Counted from the stretch's first letter, positions 23,768 through 30,263 are shown. The stretch: DNA of 50,155 bases from a virus (IMGVR_UViG_3300025159_000005:1-50155); one strand, 5' to 3'. The notes: a model not told the origin generated them from the letters alone. Program-made: numbers and translations.

Positions 23768-23993
23768 AACGCGTATCTACGACTTTCTCTACAAGGACCT
23801 CGTCCACAATGACGAGTTACTTCAGCACATTCAAACGTGTATGCAAACAAAGTCCTGGCGACTGCTATTCGCCGGCACCCCAGCCGCCGTGCAGAAAGAT
23901 GAGGAAGTTGTTCGCATAATGTGGGTCTTCGAGGCAAAGGAAGAGCTTCTTCGTTTCTACCTGCAGGTGCAGACACCGCAGCTTAGTTCTTAG
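23757..23993 (+). CDS. Hypothetical protein, last gene of the replication unit
   Basis: Product of 78 aa (MGVETRIYDFLYKDLV...). It is alpha/beta with regular hydrophobic spacing, but the start has no strong SD, so translation is probably coupled. It ends two bases before the convergent tRNA-like gene at 23995. No function. Confidence 0.55.
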   Translation: MGVETRIYDFLYKDLVHNDELLQHIQTCMQTKSWRLLFAGTPAAVQKDEEVVRIMWVFEAKEELLRFYLQVQTPQLSS

Positions 23994-23994
23994 C

Positions 23995-24066
23995 TCCCGA
24001 GCCCCGGATTCGAACCGGGCCCTAGCGGACCACAACCGCTCGTGCTACCAACTACACCAGCCGGGC
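23995..24066 (-). tRNA. tRNA-His-like (anticodon GTG)
   Basis: Reading leftwards there is a canonical D-arm with T8, A14 and G18G19 (GTGTAGTTGGTAGCAC), an anticodon arm AGCGG/CCGCT with loop TTGTGGT (anticodon GTG, His), and a T-arm CCCGG-TTCGAAT-CCGGG. The acceptor stem (5' GCCCGGC, 3' GCTCGGG) has mismatches at 1-72 and 4-69, and no G-1/C73 His identity pair is obvious. There is no encoded CCA. It directly follows, with no spacer, the CCA of the RNA at 24067. It could be a degenerate or conditionally folding tRNA. Confidence 0.7.
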
Positions 24067-24151
24067 TGGTGGACGTGCTCGGAGTCGAACCGAGGTGCCC
24101 GCCGGTCCGGTCGTACCGGTCTTCCGCGCGGGTCGAAACCCTTCCACGCCC
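24067..24151 (-). ncRNA. tmRNA-like mini tRNA-like RNA with encoded CCA
   Basis: An 85-nt RNA. The 7-bp acceptor stem (GGGCGTG with CACGTCC) has a G-U pair at 3-70, discriminator A73 and an encoded CCA. There is no canonical D-stem; instead GGGTTTCGAC, the D-loop form of tmRNAs, leads straight into a long hairpin (CCCGC/GCGGG, CGG/CCG, CCGGT-ACG-ACCGG) in place of the anticodon arm. A normal T-arm CTCGG-TTCGACT-CCGAG follows. This is the shape of a tmRNA tRNA-like domain with the mRNA domain absent. The alternative is an aberrant tRNA-Arg(ACG). It lies 7 nt after the sigma-like gene. Confidence 0.7.
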
Positions 24152-24158
24152 CTAGGGG

Positions 24159-24722
24159 TCAGAAGAAACTGACCCCAAACCTACGCTGCCAGTACCGGTC
24201 TAGTACCCGATGCGCCGCAGCTACTTCGCCGTCGAAATCTCGACGGTTTCCTCGCCCACCGCCTGGTGCCGGGCAGTTGGGGTCATCTTCTGCTACCAGC
24301 CGAATAAGCCGCCGTAGTGCTCGTTCCACGCGCTCTTGGGCTGAGCTATGGTGCCCACCTAGCTCGCCATACGTGCGGCGCTCGCCCATATACTGACGCA
24401 GCACGTTACCCTGTGTTCGTGGCAGTAACGAGAGATACGGCTCGAAAAAGTCATCGAGAACCTCTACTGTATCTTCATCTGCGTCTCCTCGTTCGGGCCA
24501 AAGGTGTAGGCTTACGTGTCCACCACCTCTACGAAGGGCGAGTTCTGCTGCTTGAAGCTCATCTGCGCCGCTTAACGAATACGTCTTTTCGTCTCGCCGA
24601 GACGGAAGATACGGGTCGTTCTCAAGTCCCTCTCCTGTTTCTGGGTCTCGCTGACCCCAGTCTTCTGGAATGAACTCAATCCCGTTCGCTTTACACCACT
24701 CTTTTATCTCACTGCGGGTCAT
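24159..24722 (-). CDS. Sigma-70 region-4-like DNA-binding protein
   Basis: Product of 187 aa, ATG start, overlapping the preceding 31-aa gene by four bases. The N-terminal ~90 residues are acidic and unrecognised. Residues ~95-145 contain LLPRTQGNVLRQYM and GELGGHHSSAQERVERALRRL, which match the pattern of sigma region 4: 'LP..e..VL...y' then a helix-turn-helix and an R/A-rich helix. It lacks regions 2 and 3, so it may be an anti-sigma or sigma-appropriation factor, or an unrelated HTH. It could act on the phage's own module promoters. Confidence 0.55.
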   Translation of the reverse strand: MTRSEIKEWCKANGIEFIPEDWGQRDPETGEGLENDPYLPSRRDEKTYSLSGADELQAAELALRRGGGHVSLHLWPERGDADEDTVEVLDDFFEPYLSLLPRTQGNVLRQYMGERRTYGELGGHHSSAQERVERALRRLIRLVAEDDPNCPAPGGGRGNRRDFDGEVAAAHRVLDRYWQRRFGVSFF

Positions 24723-24814
24723 CGTCTCCCCCTAACTACGGTGTGGATAGATGAGACACCCACCATCCAGAACAGTGCCTGTACAAACACGTACAGCATT
24801 GTATCAGTTTGCAT
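24719..24814 (-). CDS. 31-aa membrane peptide
   Basis: A 31-aa ORF (MQTDTMLYVFVQALFWMVGVS...) with one membrane helix and a basic end. Its start is inside the next-upstream gene and its end overlaps the sigma-like gene by four bases (ATGA). The SD is AGGAAG. Too short for a family call. Confidence 0.5.
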   Translation of the reverse strand: MQTDTMLYVFVQALFWMVGVSSIHTVVRGRR

Positions 24815-24956
24815 CGTCTTCCTTCCCGTCGTCCCAAACCATCTCCATTAGCCAACGGTACTTTCGCAGACGCTCGTGTTCTCTAATCTCTGCTTGAAAC
24901 AACTCGGAAAGCAACGCAGGCAAGCTATGCCAAACGTTCGGTTGAAGCTCGCGCAT
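24804..24956 (-). CDS. 50-aa hypothetical protein
   Basis: A 50-aa ORF starting MRELQPNVWHSLP after GGGAGG. It is a charged amphipathic helix (FQAEIREHERLRKYRWLMEM) with an acidic tail. It overlaps its upstream gene by 32 bases and the downstream gene by 11. Confidence 0.55.
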   Translation of the reverse strand: MRELQPNVWHSLPALLSELFQAEIREHERLRKYRWLMEMVWDDGKEDDAN

Positions 24957-25095
24957 GCGATACCTCCCTTCGACAAACGGTACAATGCATTAGGTCCTTA
25001 ACTGTAGCAACGTTGAAGACCCGTATTCCTCGACCGTAGGTCCGGTCTTGGTACTCAGCCCGGCAGCTACATAGCGCTAGCTGAGTTTCACTCAT
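24925..25095 (-). CDS. 56-aa zinc-ribbon protein
   Basis: A 56-aa ORF with CSC near residue 10 and CTVC near residue 39, a possible zinc ribbon. It starts with ATGA overlapping the previous stop. Its start and stop both overlap neighbours, typical of this leftward cluster. Function unknown. Confidence 0.55.
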   Translation of the reverse strand: MSETQLALCSCRAEYQDRTYGRGIRVFNVATVKDLMHCTVCRREVSHARASTERLA

Positions 25096-25229
25096 TGTTT
25101 TTCACCCCCCGGACACTTCGGACACGGCTGCTTAATGGGATGTACGAAGGCATAGGCACCTTCTGGACTGCGATGGTAAACCCAACGACTACCATCTTTG
25201 CGCAGTTCAATCTTGGTTACGCTACCCAT
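25092..25229 (-). CDS. 45-aa zinc-knuckle-like protein
   Basis: A 45-aa ORF starting MGSVTKIELRKDGSRWVYHR and ending with CPKCPGGEKQ, so a single CxxC is present. Beta-type N-terminus. Its first base overlaps the upstream stop. It may pair with a second protein for metal binding. Function unknown. Confidence 0.55.
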   Translation of the reverse strand: MGSVTKIELRKDGSRWVYHRSPEGAYAFVHPIKQPCPKCPGGEKQ

Positions 25230-25555
25230 TAGAGGTAACCTCCGTTGCCGATAACATCGTCACCCTTTGGTTTGGCGCCGTCTTCTATTATCTCGGTCCA
25301 TGTTTTAGCGTCTAGCATTATCGCCACAGGAAGGTACTTGCACATATGTTCCTCAGGTGCCAACCTGTTTGCTTCTTTGGCGTCGTCAACCGCTGCTTTG
25401 GCGGATGGTACAATGAATCCACCATGACTAGACTGACCGGCGTCGTTAGTGCAGATTACGGCGTAAAGGGTAGCCTCCTGCTTAGACAAGGCTATCGTCA
25501 GCGAGTTGGTAAGATTGTCCCACGCCAACTCTTCGTCAAACTCAAATTTGGTCAT
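25229..25555 (-). CDS. Hypothetical acidic protein
   Basis: Product of 108 aa from the ATG at 25555 (GAGAGGTGAG upstream), rather than the longer frame to 25627. MTKFEFDEELAWDNLTNSL is followed by alternating strands and helices including FIVPSAKAAVDDAKEANRLAPE. No motif recognised. Confidence 0.6.
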   Translation of the reverse strand: MTKFEFDEELAWDNLTNSLTIALSKQEATLYAVICTNDAGQSSHGGFIVPSAKAAVDDAKEANRLAPEEHMCKYLPVAIMLDAKTWTEIIEDGAKPKGDDVIGNGGYL

Positions 25556-25569
25556 GTACTCACCTCTCT

Positions 25570-25770
25570 TTACGGTATGCGTGGGTCGTGCGGACACCAC
25601 GGCCCGTGACCGTGGGTCTCGCACCACTCATCTTCGGCCGCAGCTGCGGCCTCTCGCTGTAGCTGAGCTAGCTGCTCGGGAGTCCATGCAGTACAGCTTT
25701 CACCGCGCTGATGGTCAGGCGAGTACCACTCTATGTCATGCGTATAGCAGAAGCGCGTCTTCATCATCAT
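25570..25770 (-). CDS. Small Cys/His-rich protein
   Basis: Product of 66 aa starting MMMKTRFCYTHDIEWYSPDHQRGESC. The pattern CYTHD...C, then CETHGHGPWCPHD, suggests two zinc sites. Three ATGs lie together; the first follows GGGAGGTGAGGG. It overlaps nothing and precedes the 108-aa gene by 14 bases. Function unknown. Confidence 0.6.
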   Translation of the reverse strand: MMMKTRFCYTHDIEWYSPDHQRGESCTAWTPEQLAQLQREAAAAAEDEWCETHGHGPWCPHDPRIP

Positions 25771-25775
25771 TACCC

Positions 25776-26624
25776 TCACCTCCCTAACCATCCAGAATCA
25801 AAGTCACTGCGCTGCTGCAGCTTCCACTCATTCATTAGTTCGACCACTTCTGGCGAGGCCCACCTTCGCAGACCTTGGTAGTCGTTCTGCATCTGTGTCT
25901 CTAGCACTTTCGTTAGGCCGTCAACTTCGTATACCTTATCGAACACGGCTCCAAAATTATGCTCAAGCGTGAAGCATCGGTCTACGAAAGATGTATCAGT
26001 ACCTCGCCCTATCAGTCGCAACTTGTACACGCTTGCGACTGCGGCCCAGCGGGGTCCGCCGACTTCGCCGCTAGACCAGCGGTCGCCGTCTCCGAAGAGG
26101 CGCTGAGCCCAGTCAACCCACTTGACGAGAGTCTCTCGGGGCTGTTCACGTCGCAGCCGCGTCCACTCACGCCACGCGAGGCTTCGGTCGCCGTTAGTAG
26201 CCCGGACTGACTGCCAGTAGCTCGCTAGACTGGCCGGGAGTTCACCCCTAAAGACGTGGACGGCGTGCCGTAGCTCGCCGCCCACCGCCATATCGAGGTA
26301 CGTCTCAAACTCGACCGCCAGCTCGCGCGTCAACTGGTCGAACCGCCTTCGCGCTGGGTCGTATTGTTGCGCCTGCGCCAACCATTCCAACAAGTACCAG
26401 TCGGCGCAGTCCTGCCGCAAGTCTCGGTCGGGCTTCATACCAAGGCTGCGGAAGAAGTTAACGTCGTCCTTTCCGGTACCCGAATCTATGGTGTCGTCCG
26501 ACCCCGGGTGCTCGAGGAGCCGGGCGTTGTGGACCGCCGGGTGCTTGACGTGGCGCCATCTGTCTTGCGTTTCGTCTAGGTAGATGGTGCCGCCACAGTC
26601 GAGGCACCTAACGTCGTCGTTCAC
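25776..26624 (-). CDS. Paralogue 1 of a two-member unknown family
   Basis: Product of 282 aa. It starts with a zinc ribbon (CLDCGGTIYL), then a helical N-domain (DLRQDCADWYLLEWLAQAQQ, GELRHAV) and a C-domain with SFVDRCFTLEHNFGAVFDKV and WASPEVVELMNEW. Those elements recur in order in the gene at 28458-29390. I recognise the FVDxxxxLxHNxGxxxDK segment from uncharacterised actinophage proteins; its function is unknown. It lacks the acidic Cys-rich insertion that its paralogue carries. Confidence 0.75.
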   Translation of the reverse strand: MNDDVRCLDCGGTIYLDETQDRWRHVKHPAVHNARLLEHPGSDDTIDSGTGKDDVNFFRSLGMKPDRDLRQDCADWYLLEWLAQAQQYDPARRRFDQLTRELAVEFETYLDMAVGGELRHAVHVFRGELPASLASYWQSVRATNGDRSLAWREWTRLRREQPRETLVKWVDWAQRLFGDGDRWSSGEVGGPRWAAVASVYKLRLIGRGTDTSFVDRCFTLEHNFGAVFDKVYEVDGLTKVLETQMQNDYQGLRRWASPEVVELMNEWKLQQRSDFDSGWLGR

Positions 26625-26733
26625 GGAAGTCCACCCCCAAGATTAAGCCTGGTATGCAACCAAGCACGTCGTGCATCGGCTTCGGCTCACGTGCCCCACA
26701 TTTCGGGCACTCGTAGTCTGCAACCACTACCAT
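26608..26733 (-). CDS. 41-aa zinc-ribbon protein
   Basis: A 41-aa ORF starting MVVVADYECPKCGAREPK with one CPKC and one later Cys (VLGC). It overlaps both neighbours. A longer frame to 26841 exists but has no better start. Confidence 0.5.
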   Translation of the reverse strand: MVVVADYECPKCGAREPKPMHDVLGCIPGLILGVDFRERRR

Positions 26734-26927
26734 TACGGCTTCCCCATTACGAACCCCGCCGCATACTCGAACCGGCCGCGGTCGAAGTTGCCGTTTCGCG
26801 CGTAGCAGAACGTACCAAGCTCGCTCACAAGGTGCGCCCACAACGAGAACTCCTTGGTACCGGGCTCAGGGCGCAACCGGCTAAGTATTTCCGCTAGGTC
26901 GGTGAAATCGCGCTTATACATTGCCAT
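26733..26927 (-). CDS. Hypothetical helical protein
   Basis: Product of 64 aa from the ATG at 26927; SD AAGGTGG. It has two amphipathic helices (YKRDFTDLAEILSRL and FSLWAHLVSELGTF) and ends RGRFEYAAGFVMGKP. It shares one base with the phosphatase stop. Unknown function. Confidence 0.6.
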   Translation of the reverse strand: MAMYKRDFTDLAEILSRLRPEPGTKEFSLWAHLVSELGTFCYARNGNFDRGRFEYAAGFVMGKP

Positions 26928-27922
26928 TAGCAGCACCACCTTCCTTCCTCGTACATATACTCCTGTGCGCTGTTCGCTTCCCATGTCTCCATGATGCGGT
27001 CCCACGGGTCTTGCGTCGCTGTGCCGTTGACGGTTGCCTTAAAGCAGTCACCCTCAATGGGGTTGCACTCGTTCGGCATCGAGCAGGGCGGGTCGCCGCA
27101 CGCCTGGTTCACGTCGTCGGCCTGGTTCCGCAGGTTACCGATGTAGTTCAACTTCAGCCATTCCTCGTATTCTTCCTCGCTGTCGGCGGTGCGCTTGGCT
27201 AGCACCTTTTCGCTTGCAGCGGTAACGAGGTCGGGCTGAGGCAACGCGGTATTGTAATACGGCGTGCCGTAACTAGCCGGCAGCCGACGTGGCGTTGTCT
27301 CCGGTAGGTTGGCTGTCTGCTCGTGGCCCGTTGCGTCGGTCCATATGTCATACAAGAACCGCTCCTGCATCGAGGTTTCGATGGCCCAACTACAGTAGGT
27401 TTTCCGAACTCGGTCTATAGCTGTCCACGGCTCAACACCCTGCAGTATGAGCAGCGAGGCGAGCAGCGTCCCAGTGCGACCATGCGCGCCAAGACAACCA
27501 GTCTCCACAACCTTGCCGCGCTTTAGCTGCTTGAGCAGCCATCGTGCAGCAGGCAAGAACTTTCGCGTGCTGGCAGGCGTCATGCCGTCGGACCATGGGT
27601 ATATGGCCCATTTCGTACGCCCGCCGTCTTGAACCCACGCAGGCTTCCAACCCGGAGTAGTGACGGTGTGGTCTTTTGCCCACGCCGAATCCAGGTAAAA
27701 GCCGATATCGGGTTCAACAGTCATAGCCGCCCGCTCCCGGTCCGCCTCCGTATTAATCCAGTAACCAGGTCGGTCCATAAAAGCGGACACTAGCACTTCA
27801 AGCCCATTTTCGAGCTTGAAGATATCCTGCCAGTGCGTACAACTTCGCGCATTAGAAGAAGTTGTTGTCGCTGTCGTAGCTGGTACAAATCGCTTCTTCT
27901 TTCGTCGTCGACTCAATCGCAT
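26927..27922 (-). CDS. Protein tyrosine/dual-specificity phosphatase
   Basis: Product of 331 aa. The C-x5-R-T signature is VVETGCLGAHGRTGT (C143 to R149), and an acidic WSDGMTP loop near 110-116 could be the general acid loop. The N-terminus is basic (RRRKKKR). The start is uncertain: the ATG at 27922 lies three bases from GGGAGG, and a TTG six bases downstream has better spacing. Extra C-terminal residues contain two Cys clusters (CGDPPC, CNPIEGDC). Such phosphatases occur in other actinophages; the substrate may be a host signalling protein. tRNA-Asn lies just upstream. Confidence 0.8.
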   Translation of the reverse strand: MRLSRRRKKKRFVPATTATTTSSNARSCTHWQDIFKLENGLEVLVSAFMDRPGYWINTEADRERAAMTVEPDIGFYLDSAWAKDHTVTTPGWKPAWVQDGGRTKWAIYPWSDGMTPASTRKFLPAARWLLKQLKRGKVVETGCLGAHGRTGTLLASLLILQGVEPWTAIDRVRKTYCSWAIETSMQERFLYDIWTDATGHEQTANLPETTPRRLPASYGTPYYNTALPQPDLVTAASEKVLAKRTADSEEEYEEWLKLNYIGNLRNQADDVNQACGDPPCSMPNECNPIEGDCFKATVNGTATQDPWDRIMETWEANSAQEYMYEEGRWCC

Positions 27923-27949
27923 CACCTCCCTTCGGTGTCTGAGTCTAAG

Positions 27950-28022
27950 CTGAGGTGGCAGGATTCGAACCTGCAACCACCGGATTAACAGTCCGGCGCT
28001 CTACCAGTTGAGCTACACCTCA
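27950..28022 (-). tRNA. tRNA-Asn (anticodon GTT)
   Basis: Complete cloverleaf read leftwards: acceptor TGAGGTG/CACCTCA, D-arm TAGCTCAACTGGTAGAGC, anticodon stem CCGGA/TCCGG with loop CTGTTAA (anticodon GTT), T-arm GCAGG-TTCGAAT-CCTGC, discriminator G. No CCA is encoded. Confidence 0.95.
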
Positions 28023-28083
28023 AGGGTGACGGCCCGGCACTACGTGACGCGCTAGCTAGTCGCGTTCACCCGCTCAGCGGCCG

Positions 28084-28461
28084 TCACACCGTCGGCATCG
28101 GCGGTAATTCGCCGAGCCGCTCTTTCGGTCTCCGTCGGTCGGGAGAGTAGAACTCCGAGGCATGCGTTCGGTTCCACGTCCGCCGGTCAAGCTTGTCTAG
28201 GTATTCTTCCAACCACCATTCATAGCTACCATCCGGTAGTTCTACGTGGTACGCAGCTACCTTGTGGTTACTTGAACGACAAACTGTCCGTCCCGTCAGT
28301 CGTACAGAGTGCCACGTATCTAGGCTATCCAACCACCTGAAAGCCCGTCGCCCCACGTATCGGAGCTTGGGGTAGAGTGGACTCGCATGAGCCATTGTCC
28401 ATTTTCCCGTATGAGGCCAGTTGTCGTGCTTATCTGCTTTCCAGCGTAGCGTCTTAATCAC
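28084..28461 (-). CDS. Hypothetical protein downstream of paralogue 2
   Basis: Product of 125 aa from the GTG at 28461, which has AGGAG upstream and overlaps the previous stop by GTGA; a longer start at 28482 is less likely. It has a Trp-rich N-terminus and a beta-type core with GRTVCRSSNHKVAAYHVELP, then a basic Pro-rich end. Trp-rich segments (YEWWLEEYL) suggest a small nucleic-acid- or ligand-binding domain. No family recognised. Confidence 0.6.
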   Translation of the reverse strand: MIKTLRWKADKHDNWPHTGKWTMAHASPLYPKLRYVGRRAFRWLDSLDTWHSVRLTGRTVCRSSNHKVAAYHVELPDGSYEWWLEEYLDKLDRRTWNRTHASEFYSPDRRRPKERLGELPPMPTV

Positions 28462-29390
28462 GTCGGTTGTACTCCTATCCACTCAATACTACGGCCCATC
28501 CCTAACGCACGGCCTACGGGCCGCATAGCAGCGTTCCACAACGCTTGCACTTCTGGACTGGCGTAACCTACCAGTTTCCAGTACAAATCATCAGCCTGCC
28601 AAACTAGCAGCTTTGCCAGTCGGTTACAGTCTTCGTCGTCGTACATCTTATCGAAAATGCACCCGTTGTTATGCTCTAAGGACCAGCACATGTCTACAAA
28701 GGTCCGGGCCTTTAGCTGGCCCGTCAGGTAATCATGGGCCAGTTCAGCCGCGGTTGCCCATCCATCGCCGCCGTATCCGCCGTTAACAAGTATGTTACGG
28801 AACACATACTCTGCGTCCTTCAAGATGCTAGGACCCTCTTGTTTCAGTACCTTATTCCAAGCCGCCCACGCTTCGCCGCGATAGACAGCCTCGCCGCGTG
28901 CCCAACCGCACCGTTCCAGCATGTCACGAATGGACGCTGGAACCTGTTCGTCAAGCATGCGTCCCTGGGCGCTTTCACAGTCCCAGGTCTCGTACTCGCC
29001 GCACCCTGACTCGGACGACGCATCGCACTTGTACGTGACGTGGTGGCAGTTCGTCCACCCTACGTCACCACAATTGTCGGCATCGTAGTCCGGACTATCT
29101 TCCTCCGGACACTCTGCCACGTCGTTTTCACAAGGGTCGTCGTCGTCGTGCGATGGAATCCAACAGTCGTCGCATCCATAGCATTCGTAATCGTCGTCGC
29201 CCGTACCTGTAACGTAACGGGCTTCGCCGCCTACGACGACGGAGAGGTACTCAGAGAACTCGCGGGCCAGCTCGCCTTCAAGCTGCTCCAACATGCTCCC
29301 GGCGTGTTCGTGGCCGTTAGCCTCTAGCCTCTCCAACAAGTGAAAGTCCGAGCAAGCGCGGCTTAGGTCGCGCTCGCCTAGGTTGTCCAT
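28458..29390 (-). CDS. Paralogue 2 with acidic Cys-rich insertion
   Basis: Product of 310 aa. The start (MDNLGERDLSRACSDFHLL), the EGELAREFSEYLSVVVGGEA segment and the C-terminal FVDMCWSLEHNNGCIFDKM/GYASPEVQALWN match the gene at 25776-26624. Between these, residues ~70-145 hold an Asp/Glu-rich, Cys-rich insertion (ECYGCDDC, CENDVAECPEED, CGDVGWTNCHH, KCDASSESGCG), with more than ten Cys, likely binding several metal ions. Function unknown. Confidence 0.75.
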   Translation of the reverse strand: MDNLGERDLSRACSDFHLLERLEANGHEHAGSMLEQLEGELAREFSEYLSVVVGGEARYVTGTGDDDYECYGCDDCWIPSHDDDDPCENDVAECPEEDSPDYDADNCGDVGWTNCHHVTYKCDASSESGCGEYETWDCESAQGRMLDEQVPASIRDMLERCGWARGEAVYRGEAWAAWNKVLKQEGPSILKDAEYVFRNILVNGGYGGDGWATAAELAHDYLTGQLKARTFVDMCWSLEHNNGCIFDKMYDDEDCNRLAKLLVWQADDLYWKLVGYASPEVQALWNAAMRPVGRALGMGRSIEWIGVQPT

Positions 29391-29427
29391 AGCTTACGTT
29401 CTCACCCCCCGTCCACCTTCCGTAGGG

Positions 29428-29509
29428 TGGGTGGCCCAGGATTCGAACCTGGTCAGCCAACGCCTCGCCGGGGTTGCGGCCCGGTCGCGCTTCCAAACGC
29501 ACACCACCC
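29428..29509 (-). tRNA. Atypical class-II-like tRNA, anticodon GCA (Cys)
   Basis: 82 nt: acceptor GGGTGGT/GCCACCC, a short D-stem GCG/CGC, anticodon stem CCGGG/CCCGG with loop CCGCAAC (positions 34-36 GCA, Cys), a 15-nt variable region and T-arm CCAGG-TTCGAAT-CCTGG. Position 33 is C instead of the near-universal T, and a long variable region is typical of Leu, Ser and Tyr tRNAs, not Cys. The identity is therefore uncertain. Confidence 0.7.
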
Positions 29510-29545
29510 GTGCTCATGAAAATAGGGCTAGCCTACGCCCTGCGC

Positions 29546-29574
29546 CCCTGCCTACTCCTGACCGTTAGGCAGGG
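29546..29574 (-). terminator. Hairpin downstream of the 29588 gene
   Basis: A 9-bp perfect stem (CCCTGCCTA with TAGGCAGGG) and an 11-nt loop between the 62-aa gene and the tRNA. No T-run follows, so it may be a processing or weak terminator hairpin. A second small hairpin lies at 29524-29541. Confidence 0.45.
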
Positions 29575-29587
29575 ACGCGCGGCCCAG

Positions 29588-29776
29588 TTAGTCGAGCAGC
29601 GTTAGGTAGGACGCCTCACTACCCGTCAGCATCGTTAGCCGTCGCAGGTGCGACAACCACTGTTCGGCCGCTGAAACCTGCGCGGCAGTGTCCAGCGGGC
29701 GGTCAATCACGGTCAACCACCCGCAGGTACAACGCCACTGTTCGGGTAGGCGCGTCCGGTCCACCTGGTGAACCAT
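29588..29776 (-). CDS. Small CxC/zinc-like protein
   Basis: Product of 62 aa with a good SD (GGAGGG). It contains WRCTCGWLTV near residue 14 and then an all-helical C-terminus (AAQVSAAEQWLSHLRRL). Preceded by a promoter-like element at 29793-29811. Function unknown. Confidence 0.6.
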   Translation of the reverse strand: MVHQVDRTRLPEQWRCTCGWLTVIDRPLDTAAQVSAAEQWLSHLRRLTMLTGSEASYLTLLD

Positions 29777-29792
29777 TCGCCCTCCTACTCTA

Positions 29793-29811
29793 AGCGTACC
29801 ACGCCCGTCAA
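29793..29811 (-). promoter_or_regulatory. Extended -10 promoter-like motif
   Basis: TTGACGGGCGTGGTACGCT, immediately upstream of the 29588-29776 gene. It carries TG one base before TACGCT (extended -10). The same 19-mer with two changes is at 30237-30255, and a related TTGACC and TATACT pair is at 30772-30799. The TTGAC box is only 7 bases from the -10, so it is not a standard -35. Confidence 0.55.
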
Positions 29812-29847
29812 TAGGCTGTTTGCCCTACTCCCTTCTACGTCCATCGC

Positions 29848-29867
29848 CCTACGTAGAACTACGTAGG
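29848..29867 (-). terminator. Palindromic hairpin in repeat module 1
   Basis: CCTACGTAG and CTACGTAGG separated by AA, 10 bases after the stop of the 62-aa gene at 29877. Flanked by CCATCGCCCTAC and GTAGGACGAAAG, which are shared with a second module at 30096-30148. No T-run, so it may be a weak terminator or a regulatory site. Confidence 0.4.
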
Positions 29868-29876
29868 ACGAAAGGC

Positions 29877-30065
29877 TTAGAACGGGTAGCCCTCCTCCTC
29901 GAGCACGGCTCGCGCTACGTCAACCGGGCGGTCGCCTGACTCGAACGCATCGCGGTAGGCGTAGTCCGCCAGGTCGCGGTTCGTGAGCCCGCCGGTCCAA
30001 CGGCCTAGGCTAGCGTCAACCCTAGCCATCCACCGCTCGAACGCATCTTCAGTTGTGGTCGACAA
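29877..30065 (-). CDS. DUF5419-like small protein
   Basis: Product of 62 aa, TTG start. It is helical with the pattern FERWMARVDASL... GLTNRDLADYAYRDAFESGDRPVDVARAVLEEEG, which I recognise as a small helical phage family of unknown function (DUF5419-type). The start is uncertain because no clear SD precedes the TTG. Confidence 0.65.
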   Translation of the reverse strand: MSTTTEDAFERWMARVDASLGRWTGGLTNRDLADYAYRDAFESGDRPVDVARAVLEEEGYPF

Positions 30066-30095
30066 AGGATGTAGTCACCCCCCTTCGTCCTAGTG

Positions 30096-30148
30096 CCATC
30101 GCCCTACACCGTCCGACGTCGCCTCCCACAAAGGGTGTAGGACGAAAG
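30096..30148 (-). repeat. Repeat module 2 with hairpin
   Basis: Shares CCATCGCCCTAC (30096-30107) and GTAGGACGAAAG (30137-30148) with the module at 29841-29874. Between them is an 8-bp stem CCTACACC/GGTGTAGG (30103-30141). The stem base is the same but the centre is longer and different. Confidence 0.5.
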
Positions 30149-30236
30149 AACTAGGCGGGTCTCCGCTACACGAGCGCGAGGCCAGCTACCTTAGTCCCGT
30201 TCAGGCAGGCCGCAGTGTCACTCCTGCCCTACCTTC

Positions 30237-30255
30237 AGCATACCACGCTCGTCAA
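30237..30255 (-). promoter_or_regulatory. Extended -10 promoter-like motif, second copy
   Basis: TTGACGAGCGTGGTATGCT, with TG before TATGCT. It differs from the copy at 29793 by two bases. It lies about 170 bases upstream of the 30065 gene and just downstream of the hairpin at 30264-30308, so a terminator-then-promoter layout repeats along this leftward region. Confidence 0.55.
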
Positions 30256-30263
30256 CCACTCAA

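Noticed and set aside
24067-24151. Ordinary tRNA-Arg(ACG)
   Set aside because: The D-arm does not fold normally and the anticodon stem needs a mismatch; the tmRNA-like reading explains more. Kept as an alternative.
27923-27976. Extended phosphatase N-terminus
   Set aside because: It would start inside tRNA-Asn; the ATG or TTG near 27922-27916 has an SD.
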